DNA of 64,000 nt, from assembly GCF_000152905.1 (NCBI RefSeq), contig NZ_CH672418.1, positions 244,348 to 308,347 on the forward strand. Direction: 5' to 3'. Below, piece after piece: positions 9,927 through 17,780 of the stretch. The stretch's first letter is position 1. Every line of letters starts with the position of its first letter. The translations under genes and the position numbers were made by a program. The DNA is from Nitrobacter sp. Nb-311A (GTDB lineage Bacteria > Pseudomonadota > Alphaproteobacteria > Rhizobiales > Xanthobacteraceae). A model generated the notes under the pieces. It was not told the DNA's origin. It saw nothing but the letters and a program-made list of their open reading frames with translations, and made no database searches.

Positions 9927-10892
9927 CTACCCGCCCGAACCATCGCTGCCGGCGAGGCGCCGAAGCGGAGCAGTTCCGGGGCGCACGCCGTCGGGGCGGG
10001 CGGGCGCCGGGGCCCCGCGGGCACGGTGGCGTTCTTCATGATAAAGCGCGGAACGATACTTCGCGCGGGCTTCCGTCATGGTGGCCCCGCGCCAGGCCGC
10101 CAGCATGATTCGCGCGGAACGTTCGCTGAGCACGTCGTAGAGTCGCGAGAGCCGATAGACCTCAGTGACGGAGGTGCCGATGGCCGGATCGAGAAACAGC
10201 AATATCTGCTGGAAAATTTTTGAAGGAATGCCGATGGCCTTGGCGGCGCAAGCCAGCGGTTCGCCGCCTGGATCCGCCACCACGCGTTGGGCGATCGCGG
10301 CGGGGAGCATCAAGGTTGCGCTGAGTTCGGTCGCGAAGTTTTCGACGTCGGACGCGAATGCGGCCATGTGCAGAACCTCTATCGCGCGCGCGGCACGGGA
10401 GGGATGAATGTGCGGCGACGGCCGCAGCGGCGTCGTGGACAGATTGTGCAGGATCAAAGCGCGATCTTTAGAGTTTGCCCCGAAGAACACCTCGCTGACT
10501 TCGGCAGCGTCGCGTGGCTCCATCGATAGCGTTGCGGCCGCGTGCGGTTTCGTCTCTGCGGCCGCCGCCGCGGGCGACGGCGGTGGCGCGGGGCTGCCGG
10601 TCTGCGGATCGGCGGTTAGCGTGTCGATCCGTAGCTTGCTCATGATCGCCGCCGGCGTCCGCGGGTAGATCGACAGTCGGGCGCGCACCGCGGCGCGGGT
10701 GGCGTCGTCGACATGGTCGATCAGGCGTGAGGTGAGTTCGACGAAATGCCTTTCCTCTTCAACAGAGTGTGTGCTGGTCTGCACGTAAAGGTCTGTCAGG
10801 ACCCGTAGCAGGGTCGGACGGATGTCAACGCCGTCCCGGCGGGACAGCATCAACAACCCGTCAAAGCCGGGAAACATCGGAGGTGCGGTCAT
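9927..10892 (-). CDS. DUF2336 domain protein
   Basis: A 321-residue alpha-helical protein with the DUF2336 pattern: RPTLLRVLTDLYVQTSTHSV, a short repeat-like helical region to about residue 100, a Pro/Ala linker (about 100-130), and a second helical half. DUF2336 proteins are common in alphaproteobacteria and have no settled biochemical function. The gene converges on cckA, and a CtrA box lies 52-66 bases upstream of its start (10944-10958), suggesting cell-cycle control. That box is now also the left end of the prophage. Confidence 0.8.
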   Translation of the reverse strand: MTAPPMFPGFDGLLMLSRRDGVDIRPTLLRVLTDLYVQTSTHSVEEERHFVELTSRLIDHVDDATRAAVRARLSIYPRTPAAIMSKLRIDTLTADPQTGSPAPPPSPAAAAAETKPHAAATLSMEPRDAAEVSEVFFGANSKDRALILHNLSTTPLRPSPHIHPSRAARAIEVLHMAAFASDVENFATELSATLMLPAAIAQRVVADPGGEPLACAAKAIGIPSKIFQQILLFLDPAIGTSVTEVYRLSRLYDVLSERSARIMLAAWRGATMTEARAKYRSALYHEERHRARGAPAPARPDGVRPGTAPLRRLAGSDGSGG

Positions 10893-10943
10893 GTCGGCTT
10901 ACGCTTACCGGGAACTGTTCGTTCTCAACTTAGCGTGGCCCCT

Positions 10944-10958
10944 TTAACAGGCCGTTAA
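10944..10958. promoter_or_regulatory. CtrA box and candidate attL
   Basis: TTAA-CAGGCCG-TTAA, a perfect TTAA-N7-TTAA CtrA site, upstream of the DUF2336 gene. The identical 15 bases, including the unconstrained 7-base spacer, recur at 53902-53916. Together they flank the prophage, with the integrase stop 70 bases to the right of this copy. I read it as attL. Dual use as CtrA site and att core is an inference. Confidence 0.7.
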
Positions 10959-11024
10959 GGAAAACAATTCCTTAATGCTTGAAAACATTGACCTCTGTGC
11001 GCCGTGTGCGTCGGGTGTGCGTCG
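10955..11024. repeat. inverted repeat and candidate integrase arm sites
   Basis: Just inside attL is a perfect inverted repeat, TTAAGGAA (10955-10962) and TTCCTTAA (10968-10975). Next come three near-tandem copies of TGTGCG(C/T)CG at 10996-11004, 11005-11013 and 11016-11024, with a period of 9-11 bases. One reverse copy of GTGCGCCG lies near the right end (53846-53853). Such direct repeats beside int resemble arm-type integrase sites; the assignment is inferred. Confidence 0.4.
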
Positions 11025-11027
11025 TGG

Positions 11028-12245
11028 TCAGTTTTTCTTGCTTCGGTGGGCCGCGCGGGCTGCGGCAACCCGGCGCGCGGCCTCGATTTGTGCCCGGTCA
11101 TAGACCTTCGCTGTCGTTCTCTTGTTGGCATGGCCTGCCAGCTTGGCGAGGTCGTCCGTTGATGCATCGGCCGCCCGGCCTTCGGTAATACCGCCAGCGC
11201 GCAAATCCCTGTTCCAGATCGCCGGCGAGACTTCCTGAGCGTCGCGCACGGTCCGCCATAGCTTCTGAAAATAGTCGGGTCGATACGGCTTGCCGGTCAC
11301 CGGGTTGACGATCAGTGGCCCCTTGCGCTGTTCGGACGTGATCAGCGCCAATTCCTCCATGATCATGGGGCACACAGTAAAATCGACGGCGACCTCCTTG
11401 CCGGTCGTGTTCTCGGTTTTCGAGGGCGTGAAGCGAAACACCTGGTTCTCATCGATCTGCGACCACATCGGGCCGATCCACTTCATGCCACGATCCAGAA
11501 CGATCGACGGACGCGGATCCGACATAGGCACCCATTCTCCGATCACGTCCCATTGCCTCACAGCGCCGTCGAACTGGATCGCGTAGGCGAGAGCGGCGGC
11601 GCCATGCCCGGCCGCGCGGGCAGCTTTGCGGACCTTCGTGATGTCGTCCGCGGTCGGGGCCGTTGTCCGGGATGCTGGAACGGGGAAATCAACTTCGGCC
11701 AGGACCGCCTTGAATTCGGCGCATCCAGCCTTTCTGCACATGATACCGAAGCTAAGCGCAGACTTGATGACGGCGATCGCGGTTCTGGCTTTCGGAATCT
11801 GCAATGGTGCGCCTGACTTCTTCGGTTTTGTCCAGGCGTTGAACCATCGCTTAACGTCCCGCCCGTCCACGTCATCGATCAGTTTCGACCCGACCTCCAT
11901 GATCACCATGCGAGCGTAGACCTCGTATGGCTTTTTCGTCGATGATTTCAGCTTGTGATAGGGGCTTTCCGGATCAGCTTGCCAAACTTCGATCAGGCTG
12001 CGAATGGTGCCATCGAACTCGGTGATGCGCCCCTTCCGTCCCGACACCCATGCGAGCATTTCAGCTTGAAGCCTCTCGCATCGCTGCACAAGCAAGGCCG
12101 GCTGATTGAGATAGCTGGAGAGGTTCACGTTCTTGACGGGATACCCGGCAGCGATCGCTGTCTTGGTAGCCCGCCACACCGGACGATCGTTGCGCCACGT
12201 CAGACCGGGCGCACGCGCCTTTGTTTCGGTCTCTCGCGGTTCCAT
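11028..12245 (-). CDS. int: phage tyrosine integrase
   Basis: A 405-residue site-specific recombinase. The N-terminal part (to about residue 190) holds the SAM-like core-binding domain. The catalytic half shows Arg230 (AVRQWD), Lys276 (TPSKTEN), Arg349 (NRDLRAGGIT), His372 (LAGHANKRTT) and Tyr382 (KVYDR). The His of the usual HxxR box is Arg346 here, a substitution seen in some members. Last gene of a minus-strand operon; it overlaps the upstream gene by 46 bases and reads toward attL, as in many temperate phages. It is expected to catalyse integration and excision. Confidence 0.93.
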   Translation of the reverse strand: MEPRETETKARAPGLTWRNDRPVWRATKTAIAAGYPVKNVNLSSYLNQPALLVQRCERLQAEMLAWVSGRKGRITEFDGTIRSLIEVWQADPESPYHKLKSSTKKPYEVYARMVIMEVGSKLIDDVDGRDVKRWFNAWTKPKKSGAPLQIPKARTAIAVIKSALSFGIMCRKAGCAEFKAVLAEVDFPVPASRTTAPTADDITKVRKAARAAGHGAAALAYAIQFDGAVRQWDVIGEWVPMSDPRPSIVLDRGMKWIGPMWSQIDENQVFRFTPSKTENTTGKEVAVDFTVCPMIMEELALITSEQRKGPLIVNPVTGKPYRPDYFQKLWRTVRDAQEVSPAIWNRDLRAGGITEGRAADASTDDLAKLAGHANKRTTAKVYDRAQIEAARRVAAARAAHRSKKN

Positions 12246-12508
12246 GCGCCTAAATCCTCAACGCCACTCGGAGCCAGTCTTGGGGCTCTATCGATCAACC
12301 CATATTCCTTGTCGAAGAAGGCCCTCACTGCGGGAACATACCGGCCGCCCATGAGGGCGTCGATTTTGGGCAATCCTCTCGTTTCAAGTAAAGCCGCAAT
12401 CTGCCTCCATTCCGATGTTTTCCCCGGTCCCATAAAGGCGTCCGAGATCGCTTCGTCCGAGGCGAACAGCGGAAGATCGTTCAGTCTGCGAGCTTCCGGT
12501 CTCCTCAT
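12200..12508 (-). CDS. small phage protein upstream of int, possible excisionase
   Basis: A 102-residue basic protein with LPLFASDEAISDAFMGPGK at residues 12-30, then GGRYVPAVRAFFDKEYGL. I recognise the type as a recurrent gene just upstream of integrases in rhizobial prophages, and the N-terminal segment could form a small winged helix. Overlap by 46 bases with int and ATGA coupling to the upstream gene imply tight co-expression. A directionality role is a guess from position and size. Confidence 0.6.
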   Translation of the reverse strand: MRRPEARRLNDLPLFASDEAISDAFMGPGKTSEWRQIAALLETRGLPKIDALMGGRYVPAVRAFFDKEYGLIDRAPRLAPSGVEDLGAWNRERPKQRRVRPV

Positions 12509-12717
12509 TCGGCCCTCGGAATCGCCGCCAGCCCGGCCGGTGTGATCGTCACCAGCATCCCGTCGTCGTTGTCGATCGTAACGAAGCCGCGTTTTTCAAG
12601 ATCGACGTAGCACAGCGCTGCGGCGAGGGTGTTTTCGTCCTCGATCAGCCGAATCCTGTCAGGGCCCTTGGCGAGGACTTTGCAGCCGCGTTCGGCGTTC
12701 GTCGGGAGTTGCAGCAT
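12505..12717 (-). CDS. hypothetical 70-residue phage protein
   Basis: Residues 1-70 read MLQLPTNAERGCKVLAKGPD and onward, with a helix then a beta hairpin (KRGFVTIDNDDGMLVTITPAG) that resembles the wing of a winged-helix fold. The start at 12717 overlaps the upstream stop (TAATG) and the stop overlaps the next start (ATGA), so it sits in a translationally coupled operon. Function unknown; a small DNA-binding role is possible. Confidence 0.6.
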   Translation of the reverse strand: MLQLPTNAERGCKVLAKGPDRIRLIEDENTLAAALCYVDLEKRGFVTIDNDDGMLVTITPAGLAAIPRAE

Positions 12718-13175
12718 TATCGTGCCTCCGCTTCTCGCATGGCCAGAGCACCCGCCAAGGCGGCGATCTCGGTCAAGGTGGCGCCCATGGCGGCGGCGGC
12801 ATGCATCAGCACGGCGGCGACCAGATCGGCGTTGGAGCGAGTGATGGAGATACGCTTCAGCCGATCTGCGACCGCGTAGCTCTTGCTGATCAAGCGGACC
12901 CATTCGCCACCGAGCAGATCGCAGGCATTTTCCGCCCTTGGCTTATTATCCTCGCCCAGAACTGCTTCTGCAGCATGGATGTAGGCCCAATAGATGCTGA
13001 CCAGCCCCCAGGCGTCATTTAAGCCTGCGAGACGATCAAGCTCGGCTTCAAGGTCAGGCTCGGTCTCGACAGGGCTGATGTTCTTGTCGATGACATCGAA
13101 CGGCGATGGCGTTCGCTTACGGCGGCGGGAGGGCGTTGGTTTCAGAGCTGATGACGTTTCCGGAATCTGCAACAT
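12717..13175 (-). CDS. hypothetical phage protein, 152 residues
   Basis: The internal ATG at 13175 (MLQIPETSS) is chosen because the upstream extension is low-complexity and overlaps another small reading frame. The protein has a basic Pro/Ser/Arg-rich N-terminus (SRRRKRTPSP), an acidic stretch, then an all-helical Ala-rich C-terminal half (LVAAVLMHAAAAMGATLTEIA). No family recognised. Coupled to the downstream gene by a TAATG overlap. Confidence 0.55.
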   Translation of the reverse strand: MLQIPETSSALKPTPSRRRKRTPSPFDVIDKNISPVETEPDLEAELDRLAGLNDAWGLVSIYWAYIHAAEAVLGEDNKPRAENACDLLGGEWVRLISKSYAVADRLKRISITRSNADLVAAVLMHAAAAMGATLTEIAALAGALAMREAEAR

Positions 13176-13203
13176 ATCGGCACCTATCGACGGCACGCGG
13201 CCG

Positions 13204-13308
13204 TCACGCTCCGCAGAAGATCGCGGACCAGGTTGCGGCCATGGAAATGAAAAGGACGAGCGCGACCAGCGAAGGAAGGTCGCTGCAAGCGGCACGGACG
13301 ATACTCAT
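13204..13308 (-). CDS. possible 34-residue single-span membrane peptide
   Basis: A short frame starting with ATGA overlap on the stop of the upstream gene. The product has one hydrophobic stretch, LVALVLFISMAATWSAIF, about residues 14-31. It fills the gap between two operon genes and its coupling overlap matches the style of its neighbours. No homology known to me, so it may not be translated. Confidence 0.35.
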   Translation of the reverse strand: MSIVRAACSDLPSLVALVLFISMAATWSAIFCGA

Positions 13309-13754
13309 GTCAGCACGACCGCAGCGGTGTTCTTCGAAGAACGGTGGACGTTTGCCACGTCCGTGCAGAGCGACGAGAGAAGGGCGGACGACCGGTCGAG
13401 ATCGTTTGTCAACGCCATGTTGGCGACGGTAGCCTTCGCGCGCAGCCCGTCCAATGTCGTCGGCCGAAGAGTTGCTATCAGTTCCTGCTGCTTCCTGGCG
13501 CGCTTCAGCAGCGCGGAGTCCATGCGCTGGGCGAAATCAGCGTCGTCGGTCGGGTCGACTTCAAAGGCGCCGTTCATTCCCTGGACAGCTATTCCGAACT
13601 CGACGCAAGCCTGGATCAGTTCAGCGTCGGGATGATCCGGCAGATTTGCGCGGCGGGAGCCGGGTGCCCGGCTTGCTTTGGCCGCTGTCGTGAAGTCGAC
13701 CACATTGGGCTTCGAGGCCCGCTCGGAAACGGTAGCTTCGGCGCGATCTCGCAT
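13305..13754 (-). CDS. hypothetical phage protein, first gene of the int operon
   Basis: 149 residues, largely helical, with an Ala/Arg-rich N-terminus and a middle segment DAELIQACVEFGIAVQGMNG. No recognised family. It is the promoter-proximal gene of the leftward operon that ends in int, starting 60 bases from the nearest repressor operator (13814-13828). Confidence 0.6.
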   Translation of the reverse strand: MRDRAEATVSERASKPNVVDFTTAAKASRAPGSRRANLPDHPDAELIQACVEFGIAVQGMNGAFEVDPTDDADFAQRMDSALLKRARKQQELIATLRPTTLDGLRAKATVANMALTNDLDRSSALLSSLCTDVANVHRSSKNTAAVVLT

Positions 13755-13813
13755 TCACTCTCTCCCCGTCCTTGCCCCGGAAGGCGGTTAAAGCCGGTTC
13801 ATGTAGAGAGATG

Positions 13814-13861
13814 TTGCCATATAGGCAAAATACCGTCAAGATAAATTTGCCAAATAGGCAA
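13814..13861. promoter_or_regulatory. twin repressor operators controlling the int operon
   Basis: Two inverted repeats TTGCC-N5-GGCAA: 13814-13828 (spacer ATATA) and 13847-13861 (spacer AAATA), with centres 33 bases apart. The same pair with the same spacers and the same 33-base distance lies at 22214-22261 beside the repressor gene. On the minus strand a possible -35 TTGACG (13834-13839) lies between the sites. Binding by the XRE repressor encoded at 21835-22179 is inferred. Confidence 0.75.
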
Positions 13862-13937
13862 AGAAATATTGTCCTGTGGCGCACAGGGGATATGATGACG
13901 GCAGGAAAAAGCCCGCCGGGAAGGGCGGACGAGATCT

Positions 13938-14162
13938 ATGCGAAAAGAGAGACCGGTGGCTGATCTGAATCTCGTCAAAGCAGCAGATGCCGTCATCGAC
14001 GCCGGCGTTGATGCCTATATGGAATGCGACCGAGAGTTTGATTTACCCTCAACTATCGTCGAGCGGGTCTATCTTGCGATGGACGAGGCGGCCCGCTCGC
14101 TGAATCTCGGAGACGCTTCAAGTCTTCGATTAAGGACTCGATCTGAATGGTGGTCGACCTAA
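13938..14162 (+). CDS. hypothetical small protein divergent from the int operon
   Basis: 74 residues, starting MRKERPVADLNLVKAADAV, mostly helical and acidic. It reads away from the twin operators. Its 3' third overlaps the convergent end of the disrupted HEPN-like gene, which makes its C-terminus uncertain. No family recognised. Confidence 0.45.
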   Translation: MRKERPVADLNLVKAADAVIDAGVDAYMECDREFDLPSTIVERVYLAMDEAARSLNLGDASSLRLRTRSEWWST

Positions 14163-14448
14163 GATCGCTCGCTGTCATAAGTACACCCTCGGGGGTTACC
14201 TTTTTCGACCCTCTGACCATTTCGCGCAAGTTTTTGGGCCAAGACCCGCGGGAGAGTTGGACGTGCCATTCGTTTCTGCTCGATAGATAGCCCCATATAC
14301 CGTGGGCAAGAAGATTGCGCTTTGTGCCTAGCGTCAACGTGCGTTTGTAGATTGATTTATACAGAGCATCATCCCATGACCCATGTCGCACAGCGATATG
14401 AACCGCCCCGGGTTTGCCGGAGGCTCCAACTCCTGAGAGGATGGAGCC

Positions 14449-14778
14449 ATGACAAGCAAGACGACGAACAAGTTTTCACCGGAGGTTCGGGCCCGAGCGG
14501 TTCGAATGGTTTTGGATCACGGCAGCGAGTATCCGTCCCGCTGGGCTGCGATTGAGGCGATAGCCCCCAAGATTGGCTGTTCCGGCCATACCCTGCTGGA
14601 ATGGGTGAAGAAGGCGGAGATCGACAGCGGCAAGCGAGCAGGCGTCCCAACGGACGTGGCGGAGAAGCTGAAGGCGCTTGAGCGTGAGAACCGCGAGCTT
14701 CGGCAAGCCAATGAGATTCTGCGCAAGGCAAGCGCTTATTTTGCGACGGCGGAGCTCGACCGCCGGTCCAAGCCATGA
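14449..14778 (+). CDS. IS3-family transposase OrfA
   Basis: 109 residues. An N-terminal helix-turn-helix ([20 protein letters not shown], then [16 protein letters not shown]) recognises the IS ends, and a C-terminal leucine-zipper-like helix ([20 protein letters not shown]) mediates dimerisation. Its stop overlaps the start of orfB (ATGA). In this family OrfA and a fused OrfAB made by -1 frameshifting both act in transposition. Confidence 0.93.
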   Translation: MTSKTTNKFSPEVRARAVRMVLDHGSEYPSRWAAIEAIAPKIGCSGHTLLEWVKKAEIDSGKRAGVPTDVAEKLKALERENRELRQANEILRKASAYFATAELDRRSKP

Positions 14779-15680
14779 TCGCCTTCATCGACGATCATCG
14801 CGCGGCGCATGGGGTCGAGCCGATCTGCAAGGTTCTGTCGATCGCCCCCTCGACCTATCATGCCCATGTCGCCAAACGGCGTGATCCCGCCAAGCTGTCG
14901 GCGCGCGCCAGGCAGGATGTCATCCTGAAGATCGAGGTCCGGCGCGTCTTCGATGAGAACTTCCGCGTCTATGGCGTGCGCAAGATCTGGCGGCAACTCA
15001 AGCGCGAAGGCTTCGATATCGCCCGTTGTACGGTGTCACGATTGATGCGGACCATGGGCTTGCACGGTGTTATCCGCGGCAAGTCGGTCAGGACCACGAT
15101 CGGCGACAAGGCGGCGCCATGCCCGCTGGATCACGTCAACCGCCAGTTCAAGGCGTCGAGGCCGAATGCGCTTTGGCTCTCCGACTTCACCTATGTTGCC
15201 ACCTGGACCGGCTTCATCTATGTCGCCTTCGTCATCGACGCCTATGCCCGCAGGATCGTCGGCTGGCGGGCATCACGTTCGGCGCACGCCGGCTTCGTGC
15301 TCGATGCGCTGGAGCAAGCCCTGCACGATCGACGGCCGGTCCATCGCGGCGGGCTCGTACACCACAGCGACAGAGGAAGTCAGTACGTATCCATCAAGTA
15401 CACCGAGCGCCTGGCTGAAGCTGGCATCGAGCCGTCTGTCGGCAGTGTCGGCGATTCCTACGATAATGCTCTCGCCGAAACCATCAACGGCCTCTACAAA
15501 GCTGAGGTGATCCACCGACGCGGACCGTGGCGTAGCTTCGAGGCCGTCGAGTTCGCAACGCTGGAATGGGTCGATTGGTTCAACAACCGACGGCTCTTGG
15601 AGCCCATCGGAAACATCCCGCCCGCCGAAGCCGAGCAACGCTACTACGCCATGCTGGAACAATCGGCCATGGCGGCATAA
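14775..15680 (+). CDS. IS3-family transposase OrfB (DDE integrase core)
   Basis: 301 residues with an HTH-like N-terminal segment ([20 protein letters not shown]) and an rve integrase core. The catalytic triad is visible: Asp in [12 protein letters not shown], Asp in [11 protein letters not shown], and Glu in [16 protein letters not shown]. Full length and intact. It lies in the -1 frame relative to orfA with a 4-base overlap. Confidence 0.95.
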   Translation: MIAFIDDHRAAHGVEPICKVLSIAPSTYHAHVAKRRDPAKLSARARQDVILKIEVRRVFDENFRVYGVRKIWRQLKREGFDIARCTVSRLMRTMGLHGVIRGKSVRTTIGDKAAPCPLDHVNRQFKASRPNALWLSDFTYVATWTGFIYVAFVIDAYARRIVGWRASRSAHAGFVLDALEQALHDRRPVHRGGLVHHSDRGSQYVSIKYTERLAEAGIEPSVGSVGDSYDNALAETINGLYKAEVIHRRGPWRSFEAVEFATLEWVDWFNNRRLLEPIGNIPPAEAEQRYYAMLEQSAMAA

Positions 15681-15998
15681 CTTAAACCAAACGGCCTCCG
15701 GCAAACCCGGGGCGGTTCAATAAGCTCGGCCAACATGGTTAGACGATCGGTAACCGCTGGCTCTTTAAGCGCTATTCGACCCTCAGCAGGGGTTAGATCA
15801 AGTGCCTGCCAGTTCATCTCCTGCACGCAATGCTCGAAGTAGGCCCACCTTACTAAAATTCGCCCGATCTCGCGGGTCATACTTGCTGGGAGTTGGTAAT
15901 TGGCAGACCCAATAACGTGCTCAGCGACATAATCCATGTGTGTGCTTACGATTTGTCCGTAGGGAAGCCCGCGCGGGCGCTATGCAGGAACGAATCGC

Positions 15999-16250
15999 AT
16001 GCGTAACGTGATCCCGTTTCCACAACGAGAACCAGCAGCGCCGCAACCAGAGCGTTTAGAGCTTTTTGACGACATCGATGCATCGACGGGGAAACCGATA
16101 TTCGGCCTGTTCGTGAGGATGGCCGACGGGTCGTGGGTCGACGGAGAGTTCTACGATTCTGCCGCAGAGCGGGACGCTGCAATTCCTTCATGGAGGGCCG
16201 ATTGGAGCATCGACGTCGTCGAAATTTTTTGGAAGCGCAAACCGGCCTGA
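15999..16250 (+). CDS. hypothetical acidic protein, 83 residues
   Basis: Starts MRNVIPFPQREPAAPQPERL and contains KPIFGLFVRMADGSWVDGEF, an antiparallel beta-like stretch. It is not in a recognised family. It lies in the prophage accessory block, 61 bases from the start of the divergent HEPN-like gene. Confidence 0.5.
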   Translation: MRNVIPFPQREPAAPQPERLELFDDIDASTGKPIFGLFVRMADGSWVDGEFYDSAAERDAAIPSWRADWSIDVVEIFWKRKPA

Positions 16251-16342
16251 ACCAACCAACCCAGAACGCGGCAAAGAACGATTCAATGCTGACGACAGGA
16301 GATAGTTCCGCAAGCACATGGCCCGATCTGGCCAATAGAATA

Positions 16343-16369
16343 AAAGGCCCGGGTTTGATCCGGGCCTTT
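16343..16369 (-). terminator. Rho-independent terminator after 16375-16668
   Basis: A perfect 10-bp stem AAAGGCCCGG/CCGGGCCTTT (16343-16352 with 16360-16369), 7-base loop. Read on the minus strand it is followed by TTTTATT. It begins 6 bases after the stop of the minus-strand secreted-protein gene. Confidence 0.85.
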
Positions 16370-16374
16370 GACGT

Positions 16375-16668
16375 TTACCAGTAACCGTAAGGTCGGAAGT
16401 ACGGTCTGTAGTACGGGCGATAATACCGCGGCCCATAGTACACGGGGCGCGGGCCGTAATACCCGTAGGGTGCGCCATAATAACCGGGACCGTAGTAGTA
16501 CGGCGACGATGCGGCCGCCGCAAAAGCTAAAGCACCGGCAGCCAGGCCTAGGCCGATGCCCGAGCCCGGCCCCCATCCTCTATGGCCGCGCCAATGAGCC
16601 TCGCTAGGAGCAACAGAGGCGGTCGTAATAGCGACTGCCGCCAGGGTCGCAAGAATGATTCTCCGCAT
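16375..16668 (-). CDS. secreted Gly/Tyr/Pro-rich small protein
   Basis: 97 residues with a clear signal peptide (MRRIILATLAAVAITTASVA, cleavage near SEA-HW) and a mature part rich in Tyr, Gly and Pro with repeated YYGP/YYRP motifs (YYGPRYYRPYYRPYFRPY). Such small Tyr/Gly-rich exported proteins are frequent in Bradyrhizobiaceae, with unknown role in the envelope. An RBS-like GGAGGA precedes the ATG. It has its own terminator, so it is an independent cargo gene in the prophage. Confidence 0.65.
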   Translation of the reverse strand: MRRIILATLAAVAITTASVAPSEAHWRGHRGWGPGSGIGLGLAAGALAFAAAASSPYYYGPGYYGAPYGYYGPRPVYYGPRYYRPYYRPYFRPYGYW

Positions 16669-16748
16669 TGAAACATCCTCCAGTAATTCTACAGACGGCT
16701 GTTAACCCCGCCCGGGCGGATCAGTTCTATGCGATGACCAGATTGTGC

Positions 16749-16859
16749 AAAATGGCCCGCTGGAAGGGGCTACGACCAACGGGCCACTTCGGGTCCGGGG
16801 AGGTCGGGTGCGGTGATCCCCGTTCCGCTTAATCCAATCAGCCGGACAGGTGATGTTCC
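16749..16859 (-). ncRNA. putative small RNA unit 1 of 5
   Basis: Read on the minus strand: GGAAC box (16855-16859), 16 bases, ATTG (16835-16838), CGGAACGGGGATC about 8 bases on, and a hairpin TGGCCCG/CGGGCCA (16753-16786) followed by TTTT. This order and size recur in four more units. I read it as promoter, RNA start and intrinsic terminator, giving an RNA of about 75 nt. No open reading frame of note. Confidence 0.45.
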
Positions 16860-16884
16860 TACGCGCCGGTGAGCGCACGCCACG

Positions 16885-16995
16885 AAAAAGGCCCGCCGGA
16901 TGGAGTCACAGCGGGCCTTTCCGGGGTCGGGGATCATGGGGGTGCGGAGATCGTCCCGTTCCGATTGTACAATCTGCGTGGCAGGCGAGTGTTCC
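16885..16995 (-). ncRNA. putative small RNA unit 2 of 5
   Basis: Minus strand: GGAAC (16991-16995), 17 bases, ATTG (16970-16973), CGGAACGGGACGATC, then a 10-bp stem (16887-16896 with 16911-16920) followed by TTTTT. Same layout as unit 1, unit length 111 bases. Confidence 0.45.
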
Positions 16996-17003
16996 TAAAT
17001 GAG

Positions 17004-17108
17004 AAAACCCGCCGGTGTGGGTTGAGGGCGCCGGCGGGCTCGACGAGGGCGGTGGCGGGTTCGAAACCATCCGCCGTGCAGGTAATCGAGACGGCGGTGT
17101 AACGTTCC
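17004..17108 (-). ncRNA. putative small RNA unit 3 of 5
   Basis: Minus strand: GGAAC (17104-17108), 17 bases, ATTA (17083-17086), then a hairpin CCCGCCGG/CCGGCGGG (17008-17038) followed by TTTT. The internal CGGAACGGGG motif of units 1, 2 and 4 is missing here, so this unit is a weaker member. It sits directly downstream of hicB. Confidence 0.35.
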
Positions 17109-17181
17109 CGGATACGGCCGCAGGGCAGGCATGCGGTCGGCCTTTTCGTTTTGGCGAAGGTCTGATCGGCGCCCCCAACAA

Positions 17182-17574
17182 TCACGCCGCCATGGCTTTT
17201 CGGGCCGCCTGAGCCAGGAAGCCGGACCGGGTCAAGCCATGGCTTTCCGCGTACCGATCGATTTCCTCAAGGGCATCGGCCGGAAGGGTGACGTTGACGC
17301 GGACGGTTTTGATAGGAGCTGCCGGAGCCTCGATGAGAACCGCGACAGCTTTCTTGTTTTCAGCGTCCTTCATGATTTCTTCCATGGACGAAGGGGCGGG
17401 AATGTCCTCGCCGTCCTCCGCCATACCTTCCAGATGCAGGGCGAGGGCTTCCACCGCCATGGCCCGCGCCTCGTCCAGGGTGCTGCCGGCGGTAGCCACG
17501 CCCGGAAGATCGGGAAACGACACGCCGTAGTCGCTATCGGGGTCCTTGTGAATAAGGGCGATGTACTGACGCAT
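17182..17574 (-). CDS. hicB: HicB-family antitoxin
   Basis: About 130 residues from the ATG at 17574 (GGAG 8 bases upstream); an ATG at 17592 overlapping the hicA stop is also possible. The N-terminal half is the HicB fold (YIALIHKDPDSDYGVSFPDL, then PGVATAGSTLDEA), which masks the toxin. The C-terminal half is a ribbon-helix-helix DNA-binding domain (VNVTLPADALEEIDRYAESH, then GLTRSGFLAQAA). HicB neutralises HicA and represses the operon, probably through the palindromes at 17781-17844. Toxin comes first, as is common for hicAB. Confidence 0.93.
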   Translation of the reverse strand: MRQYIALIHKDPDSDYGVSFPDLPGVATAGSTLDEARAMAVEALALHLEGMAEDGEDIPAPSSMEEIMKDAENKKAVAVLIEAPAAPIKTVRVNVTLPADALEEIDRYAESHGLTRSGFLAQAARKAMAA

Positions 17575-17591
17575 GGGTGGCTCCGTTCTCA

Positions 17592-17780
17592 TTATCCCAG
17601 TTTGATCCTGGCCTGCTTTTCGATGCTCTTAAGCGTTCCGAGCGGGATGTCTTTCTTGGGGTGCGGAACAGTCACGCGACCCGGCTTTGTGGGGTGCTTG
17701 AATTGAACGTGGCTGCCCTTTCGGGCGACCTGCTCCCATCCGTCCTTCTTCAGAGCCGCGATGATTTCCGTTGATCTCAT
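17592..17780 (-). CDS. hicA: HicA-family mRNA interferase toxin
   Basis: 62 residues matching the HicA dsRBD-like fold: MRSTEIIAALKKDGWEQVAR, then the active-site region KGSHVQFKHPTKPGRVTVPHP with the catalytic His, and DIPLGTLKSIEKQARI. Full length and intact. HicA cleaves mRNA unless bound by HicB. It is first gene of the operon; its ATG lies only a few bases after the predicted transcription start, so the message may be leaderless. Confidence 0.93.
   Translation of the reverse strand: MRSTEIIAALKKDGWEQVARKGSHVQFKHPTKPGRVTVPHPKKDIPLGTLKSIEKQARIKLG

Larger units (their letters stand above)
14399..15719 (+). mobile_element. complete IS3-family insertion sequence, 1321 bp
   Basis: Perfect 26-base terminal inverted repeats (left end starts TGAACCGCCCCGGG, right end finishes CCCGGGGCGGTTCA), flanked by a 3-base target duplication ATA (14396-14398 and 15720-15722). 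It carries two overlapping frames, orfA and orfB, both intact. Perfect ends and short duplication suggest a recent insertion. The subgroup is not assigned with certainty. Confidence 0.95.
14053..15937 (-). pseudogene. HEPN-like gene split by an IS3-family element
   Basis: The 5' part lies at 15720-15937 and the 3' part at 14053-14395. Removing the IS and one copy of the 3-base target duplication restores one open frame of 186 residues, beginning MDYVAEHVIGSANYQLPASM; the junction codon becomes ATC (Ile73). The distal part contains KRNLLAHG, an R-x4-H motif like the catalytic motif of HEPN ribonuclease domains found in toxins and defence proteins. No family was confirmed. The insertion must inactivate it. 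Confidence 0.75.
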
